Below are positions 59,254 to 64,000 of a DNA stretch of 64,000 nucleotides, piece by piece. The stretch's first letter is position 1; each line of letters opens with the position of its first letter. The stretch covers positions 1 to 64,000 of the forward strand of contig JAMPED010000010.1 of NCBI GenBank assembly GCA_023665325.1. The letters are read 5' to 3'. The translations under genes and the position numbers were made by a program. This stretch comes from Acetobacter sp. Lineage in GTDB: Bacteria; Pseudomonadota; Alphaproteobacteria; RF32; CAG-239. The notes beneath the pieces are model-generated. The model saw only the letters and a list, made by a program, of their open reading frames with translations. It did not search any database and was not told the origin of the DNA.

Positions 59254-59290
59254 TAAAAAAGACCGCAGCATTGAGCTACGGTCTTTTTCT
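59254..59290. terminator. Terminator between convergent genes
   Basis: AAAAGACCG/CGGTCTTTT stem flanked by A and T. Confidence 0.8.
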
Positions 59291-59307
59291 TTAAGGTGAA
59301 GGGAAAA

Positions 59308-60033
59308 CTAGAGTTTGTCTACCTCCAAGCTTTCTACTTCGTAGAGGTTCATTGAGCCGATTTTGGTCGGTTCTTTCAGTTTTTTTACCAGCTTGCGGTA
59401 TTTGACCGCATTGAGCTTTTTGAGCTCTTTGCCGGTGGAAGTGTACACCGTGCCAGTGGTTACTTTACCTTTGACTTTCGGGATGACCACGATGGCTTCT
59501 TCGGTACGCTTGCTCTTAAGAATCAAGGCATCAGTGGGGAAAACCCAGCTCATCTTGCCGTCGAAAGTGTAAATCTGCCATAAGTTCTCTTTCTCAACGA
59601 AAAGATTTTTTGCTGTCATATATGACAGTGTGCTGCTGACGAGCGGCTGACCGGGGAAGAAGTAGTAAGTTGTTTCCTCGGCTTTGCCGACGTAGTAGAT
59701 GTTGTCGGCGTTGGTCTGCTGTTCGAAAGTTGCGTAGGTTTTGGGACCTACGGGCTCTCCGGTGAGTGTGTAGACGTCTGTGGCAGCGTCTGGACGGGCG
59801 CAAGTGATGCAGTTGTTGTCAGCGGTGATTGATGTGTAAGCAGCGGCGGGGATGATTTCTTTGTCTTTTTTTCCTGTTTTGTCTTTAACACCGAGGAGGA
59901 CTTCGCCTTTCTTGGTGCCTTCGGCAGTGTAGGTGACGAGATTACCGGTGAGCGGCTTTTCTTCTGATTTGAAACCACAGCTGGCAACGAGCATAGCAAG
60001 TGCGCCAACTAAAAGAATTGAACACTTTTTCAT
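59308..60033 (-). CDS. Lipoprotein, Bacteroidota-like, paralogue of the next gene
   Basis: 241 residues from ATG 60033. Signal peptide with lipobox VASCG (C19). The mature part is beta-rich with a WVFP and IYTFDG strand pattern. Its GC content is visibly higher than its neighbours, and no Shine-Dalgarno sequence precedes the start. Both features are common in Bacteroidota genes. It shares the TYT / SITADNNCITC (versus SITADDYIITC) core and a C-terminal YRKLVKKLK segment with the gene at 60170-60886. Function unknown. Confidence 0.7.
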   Translation of the reverse strand: MKKCSILLVGALAMLVASCGFKSEEKPLTGNLVTYTAEGTKKGEVLLGVKDKTGKKDKEIIPAAAYTSITADNNCITCARPDAATDVYTLTGEPVGPKTYATFEQQTNADNIYYVGKAEETTYYFFPGQPLVSSTLSYMTAKNLFVEKENLWQIYTFDGKMSWVFPTDALILKSKRTEEAIVVIPKVKGKVTTGTVYTSTGKELKKLNAVKYRKLVKKLKEPTKIGSMNLYEVESLEVDKL

Positions 60034-60169
60034 ACTAATTAGATTTAATAGTGAATAAAAAAATAGATTATCTGCCTGCAGTATAGTCATAAAAAATAAA
60101 TAATCAATAGTTTTTTTGTACAAAAAACACAAAAAAAGACCGAGGAATATTCCAGCGGTCTTTTACAAT

Positions 60170-60886
60170 TTAGAGTTGATTAAAGTTTTCAGTGGTGGTA
60201 ACACGTACAGTGTCATTGATTACTTTTTCAATTTTGAGGAATTTACTCCTTTTTTGCCACTGACGAGGCGTTAGTTTCTTATATACCTCCCCTGTTGTTT
60301 TATACAATGTACAAGCGGGATACTTTCCCGCAGTTTCAACGGCGACCCATATTTGGGAAGGAATTTTATCATTTTTGATGATAACGAACCCCTCTGCAAA
60401 GTTGCTCAACTGTTTGCCCTCATAATCAAAAACATCCCAACTTTCACCATTGTTTATAAACATCACCTTATATTCGTTATGTACGTTTTGTGAGGTGATT
60501 ATCTTATTGGTAAGGGGAAAATAAAACGTTTTGTTAATATAACGGACACCGAGATAATATTTTCCATTTACATCCCAAGGGGTTATCATCTCAAACCTAC
60601 CGATAAGCTCACCATCTGTTTTAAACACAGCGAAGGTGCCGCTTGGCTCTTTACAGGTGATGATATAATCATCGGCGGTGATGCTTTGATATGCAGCAGG
60701 TGTAATGATGACTTTGCCTGATTGGGGCTGAGCAACACCGGTTAAGATAGTTTTACCATCTTCTGCCGTTGTTGTAAACGTGTAGAGTGTGGGGTTGCCA
60801 GCAATAGGCGTGCTATTGTTCTGATTGCCACAAGATACACACACCAGCATCAGTATGATTGATGCGAAGAAAATCATTCTTTTCAT
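60170..60886 (-). CDS. Lipoprotein, Bacteroidota-like, paralogue of the previous gene
   Basis: 238 residues. Signal peptide with lipobox VSCG (C19). The beta-rich mature domain has SITADDYIITC, a DVFDYEGKQL segment and a C-terminal RQWQKRSKFLK stretch, corresponding piece by piece to the gene at 59308-60033. No ribosome binding site precedes the ATG. The pair looks like a tandem duplication brought in together. Confidence 0.7.
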   Translation of the reverse strand: MKRMIFFASIILMLVCVSCGNQNNSTPIAGNPTLYTFTTTAEDGKTILTGVAQPQSGKVIITPAAYQSITADDYIITCKEPSGTFAVFKTDGELIGRFEMITPWDVNGKYYLGVRYINKTFYFPLTNKIITSQNVHNEYKVMFINNGESWDVFDYEGKQLSNFAEGFVIIKNDKIPSQIWVAVETAGKYPACTLYKTTGEVYKKLTPRQWQKRSKFLKIEKVINDTVRVTTTENFNQL

Positions 60887-60985
60887 AATAATTCGTATTT
60901 AGTTGTGAATAAAAATTTGTTTTTTCGTCGTTAGTATATACGAAGAATTCATTTTTGCAAGATTTTTATACAAAATGGACGAATT

Positions 60986-62059
60986 TTATTTTTCTCTAGT
61001 GATAATCTGATGGCATAAGTCTTCGATGGTGGTGGTTTTTACGGGGTTTTGTTGCATATTTTTAATATAAGTCTCTTTTTCTTTGAAAACTTTTTCGATG
61101 GTTGAAAGTAAAATTTCTTTATCTACAATAGTTTCATCGGTTATTAAAGTGGCGAACCCTTTGTTACAGAAATTTTTAGCATTTAAGGATTGCTCACCAC
61201 GGGAAGATGTGTTTGGCAGAGGGACGAGTATCATCGGTTTACATAAGCTAGCAAGCTCAAAAATAGCATTTGATCCTGCGCGTGAGATAACTATATCTGC
61301 CAGAGCCATCAAGTCTTTTAGTTCTTTATCTACATATTCATATTGTACATAGCCCTCGCCGGTGAGTTCTGGATTATAACCATTTTTGCCGGCGATATGG
61401 ATAATTTGATATTTTTGAAGCAAATCTTTCAGGTTTTGAGCAACTGCATTGTTTAAGCTTTTAGCTCCTAAACTGCCACCGATAAACATTATGGTCGGTT
61501 TATCTGCTTTTAAACCAGCAAAACGGGCCCCTTCTTTTTTACTACCATTAAATAAGCGAGGGGACATTACTGGCCCGACACAGTGAACTTTATGTTTCTG
61601 CTTAATTGTATTGATGGTTTCGGGAAAGGTGGTGAAAAAGTTACTAACAAAAGGCAGGCTCATTTTATTTGCCAGACCGGGGGTGATATCTGATTCGTGC
61701 ATAAAAATTTTTTTGCGATTTATAAAGCCGCCCACAACAACAGGAAATGAAACGAATCCCCCTTTTGAAAAGATAATATCGGGGTTTTCTTTATGAATCA
61801 AAGCACAAGCTTGTAGGCAACCTAAGGGAATCTTAACCATATCAGCGAGATTTTTTAAAGAAAAATAACGTCGAAGTTTGCCGGTTAAGATACTTTTATA
61901 TACAACTGTGGGAAATTGTTTAACTAACTCTTCTTCCATTCCGCCGTTTGAGCCAATGTAGGTTACTTGCCAGCCGTGCTCTAAAAACCAAGGGATGAGC
62001 GCTAAGTTGAGTGTGACGTGACCAGCTGAACCGCCGCCGGTGAAGATTATTTTAGGCAT
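60986..62059 (-). CDS. murG: MurG-type UDP-GlcNAc:lipid I glycosyltransferase (Bacillota-like)
   Basis: 357 residues, GT28 family. N-terminal GGGSAGHVTLNLALIP (a variant of GGTGGHxxPxLA), FSKGGFVSFPVVVGG near 97, HESDITPGLANK near 122, IGGSLGAKSLN near 193, and the donor-binding SRAGSNAIFELA near 265. The HESDxTPGLANK and FSKGGFVS forms are those of Bacillota MurG rather than proteobacterial ones (HEQN..G..N..). It is isolated from a division/cell-wall cluster here and sits beside rmuC. Acquired second copy or replacement are both possible. Confidence 0.85.
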   Translation of the reverse strand: MPKIIFTGGGSAGHVTLNLALIPWFLEHGWQVTYIGSNGGMEEELVKQFPTVVYKSILTGKLRRYFSLKNLADMVKIPLGCLQACALIHKENPDIIFSKGGFVSFPVVVGGFINRKKIFMHESDITPGLANKMSLPFVSNFFTTFPETINTIKQKHKVHCVGPVMSPRLFNGSKKEGARFAGLKADKPTIMFIGGSLGAKSLNNAVAQNLKDLLQKYQIIHIAGKNGYNPELTGEGYVQYEYVDKELKDLMALADIVISRAGSNAIFELASLCKPMILVPLPNTSSRGEQSLNAKNFCNKGFATLITDETIVDKEILLSTIEKVFKEKETYIKNMQQNPVKTTTIEDLCHQIITREK

Positions 62060-62061
62060 TA

Positions 62062-63432
62062 TTATTCTCCTGTTAGTTCGGTTGTATTATCTTCTAATAA
62101 TAAGTCTGTATCGTTTAATGGTAGGTTAATGTTTTTATTGGTTTTTGAACCTAATAGGCGCATTTTTTCAGCTTGAGAAAGAGCGCCTCCCCTGCCCTGT
62201 AATTTGGTCATTGCTGAAGTATAGGCGTTATTGGCTTGATTGATGCCGCGCTCAAGTGTTTTCATATCTTCTACAAAGGCGGCAAGTTTATCATATATTT
62301 TTCCACCCAAATCAGCAATTTTTTGTACATTACGGTTTTGGCTATCTATTCGCCAGAGATTTTCTACTGTACGCAAGGTGGGGAGTAATGAAAGCGGTGT
62401 GGCGAGGATGACATTGCGCTTGTATGCATAGTCGTAAAGTGTGTTATCAGAATCGAGAGCGGCGATGTAGGCGCTTTCTACTGGAATGAACATTATTACA
62501 TAATTTAATGAAGTATCTTTAAGGAGTTTTTGGTATTCTTTAGCGGCAAGTTCATCAATATGAGCTTTCAGGCTTGCAGTGTTTTTCCGTAGATGTTGTT
62601 CTTGTTCTTTTTCATCTTCGGTATTGATGGCGGCAAGGTAATCTACAAGTGAGACTTTCGAATCGACTATAATATCGCGGTTTTCGGGCAGATGGATGAT
62701 GACATCAGGGCGATAGAGATTTTTTTCTTCGTCTTGGTATGAGCCTTGTGTTTCATAATCAATCCCTTTACGGAGTCCAGATATTTCTAAAACACGGTTT
62801 AGTTGGCATTCTCCCCAATTTCCTTGTGTTTTTTTGCCACCTTTTAAGGCTTCGGTTAGGTTTTGAGCATCTTTACTAAGAGATTGGTTAAGTTTTGAAA
62901 GTGTTGCAAGTTGTGCATCTAGTCCTGATTTGTGTTTAATACTCTCTTCACGAGCAGCGCTGACTTCAGTTTTGAAGGCTTTGAGCTGTTCAGCAAAAGG
63001 GTTTAGCACGGCAGAAAGGGTGTTTTTCTGCTCTGACGTAAACGATTCGTGTTGTGATTTGATGATTTCTGCTGAAATATCTTTAAATTTTAGGCTTAAA
63101 TCTTCTTTTATTTTTTCTAAATAGGTGATTTTTTCAACCATAGCTTCTTCTCGGGCGGCTGATGAGGCTTTTATAGCGCTCATTTCGCGTTCGGCATCTA
63201 TGAGGGCAATTTGTAATGAGCGATTCTCTTGTTCATATTTGCGATTCTGCGCTGTAGAATCTGCGAATCGTTGCTCTATACGTGTAAAATTAGTCTGTAA
63301 TGATGTGTAATTTTCTATTAAATATTTGTTTTTGATTGTTTTATTTAAAGATATAAAAAGCAAAATAAGTGAAATGACTGTCAGCGTGATAGCGAGACAG
63401 AATGTTATGTCTGGGGATAGAAAAGTGATCAT
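62062..63432 (-). CDS. rmuC: RmuC-family protein
   Basis: 456 residues. N-terminal TM helix (about 8-28), a long coiled-coil region (about 40-180) with heptad-like Leu/Ala, and the RmuC nuclease-like domain: GNWGECQLNRVLEISGL near 205, PDVIIHLPENRDIIVDSKVSL near 240, FIPVESAYIAAL near 315. Family members are linked to limiting DNA rearrangement at inverted repeats, notable given the many palindromes here. The start at 63432 is preferred; upstream frame to 63513 lacks signals. Confidence 0.92.
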   Translation of the reverse strand: MITFLSPDITFCLAITLTVISLILLFISLNKTIKNKYLIENYTSLQTNFTRIEQRFADSTAQNRKYEQENRSLQIALIDAEREMSAIKASSAAREEAMVEKITYLEKIKEDLSLKFKDISAEIIKSQHESFTSEQKNTLSAVLNPFAEQLKAFKTEVSAAREESIKHKSGLDAQLATLSKLNQSLSKDAQNLTEALKGGKKTQGNWGECQLNRVLEISGLRKGIDYETQGSYQDEEKNLYRPDVIIHLPENRDIIVDSKVSLVDYLAAINTEDEKEQEQHLRKNTASLKAHIDELAAKEYQKLLKDTSLNYVIMFIPVESAYIAALDSDNTLYDYAYKRNVILATPLSLLPTLRTVENLWRIDSQNRNVQKIADLGGKIYDKLAAFVEDMKTLERGINQANNAYTSAMTKLQGRGGALSQAEKMRLLGSKTNKNINLPLNDTDLLLEDNTTELTGE

Positions 63433-63735
63433 TTTAAAGCTTTCAACAAGAATTATTCGCTTAATTTTATAATTATGTTTATTTTTTTCAATATTTTTTG
63501 CATATATATTCATAGCAAAAACACCCCTTAATTAGTTAATATTTGGTTAATTTTATAGTTCCGTTTTTTAAAAACATATAATATTTTATAATTTTTGGGT
63601 TGGGGTTATCTCCATTTTGAAAAAAATAAGAAAAAAAGTATTGCATAATTTTATATAACGCTTTATGGTTGTGTTATATCAGGAAAATGATTTAATTTAT
63701 GTTTTTTTTAGTAATTTTAGAGAGTGAGGCACACT
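63433..63735. other. AT-rich intergenic region without recognised features
   Basis: About 300 bp of very AT-rich sequence between rmuC and the partial gene at the right edge. A TTGCAT and TATATAAC pair near 63640-63658 could be a promoter, but the spacing is poor. Nothing else is supported. Confidence 0.5.
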
Positions 63736-64000
63736 ATGAAGATGTTGTCAAATGAATGCGGAAGTCGCAATGGGTTTGGTTTTTATGACACCAGAGCTAG
63801 AGAGATTGTATTAACTCGTCCGTGTACGAGAAAAAGTGATATTAACGAAGTTTATTTTTGGCTTGATGAAGCTACTGATTTACAGAAACTTTCTATTGGT
63901 ATAGGTGGTGCTGAAAATTTTGTTGCTGACCATACTTCGGGTGGGTTATATACTGCTGCTCGTAGCACAATCAGACAAAGTGTTATCCAAAATGCTGCGG
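63736..64000 (+). CDS. Partial gene at the right edge, unknown function
   Basis: Open from ATG 63736 to the window end (88 codons) with GAGG 6 nt upstream. The visible part begins MKMLSNECGSRNGFGFYDT and has no signal peptide or recognised motif. Truncated by the window, so length and function cannot be judged. Confidence 0.6.
   Translation, partial: MKMLSNECGSRNGFGFYDTRAREIVLTRPCTRKSDINEVYFWLDEATDLQKLSIGIGGAENFVADHTSGGLYTAARSTIRQSVIQNAA

Overview
The window is a low-GC (roughly 40%) alphaproteobacterial chromosome segment. The gene set and order support this: rpoD close to dnaG and yqeY; a zinc-ribbon gene divergent from ftsE-ftsX, a YdcF-type gene, plsC and hemW; and hfq-hflX. Many intergenic palindromic repeats, a Bacillota-type murG and lipoproteins that look Bacteroidota-derived suggest a host-associated, gut-type lineage. 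This identification is an inference from content, not from a marker-gene tree.

Layout. 0-8 kb: rpoD, a small HTH gene, a cluster of candidate structured RNAs, dnaG, yqeY and a zinc-ribbon membrane protein. 8-16.5 kb: envelope and division cluster ftsE-ftsX, glycosyltransferase, ydcF-like, plsC, hemW, two small lipoproteins and dnaJ. 17-27 kb: two unknown charged proteins, a flavin-reductase domain with a highly charged tail, an S41 peptidase, a DMT transporter carrying an in-frame repeat, pepA, tsaC and an HxlR regulator. 27-37 kb: a pilin-like locus with a 1,412-residue prepilin-like protein, a GIY-YIG nuclease, malQ and a second pilin-like protein. 37-47 kb: lysS, two linked glycosyltransferase-like proteins, hfq, hflX, a GH24-like lysozyme, kdsB and a histidine phosphatase. 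55-64 kb: an unknown gene, a TIM-barrel isomerase, a HELMH zincin candidate, tRNA-Ser, two paralogous lipoproteins, murG, rmuC and the start of an unknown gene.

The most notable element lies between 46994 and 55032. It is an approximately 8.0 kb integrated element bounded by a 20-bp direct repeat that forms part of a Xer/dif site. The left junction keeps a complete dif-like site, while the right junction has only the XerC half plus a degenerate partner. The content is one leftward gene train: HTH replication or regulatory protein, Zn-finger protein, FtsK/HerA-type packaging ATPase, a 287-residue major capsid candidate of double-jelly-roll type, several tiny membrane proteins, beta-rich spike candidates, a SleB-type muralytic enzyme, a holin-like protein and a protamine-like basic protein. 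A left-handed beta-helix acetyltransferase and a rightward HTH protein follow. I read it as a tailless, probably membrane-containing prophage related to corticovirus/PM2-type viruses, using host XerCD for integration. In the circular form the att core would sit midway between two divergent genes and inside a symmetric 10-bp inverted repeat, so integration would separate the leftward train from its likely promoter region.

The intergenic regions carry at least 18 copies of a palindromic repeat whose outer arms are constant while the inner stem changes with compensation, plus at least 8 copies of a second repeat. A short stretch at 3.5-4.1 kb holds three promoter/terminator-defined structured RNA candidates, two of them on overlapping opposite strands.
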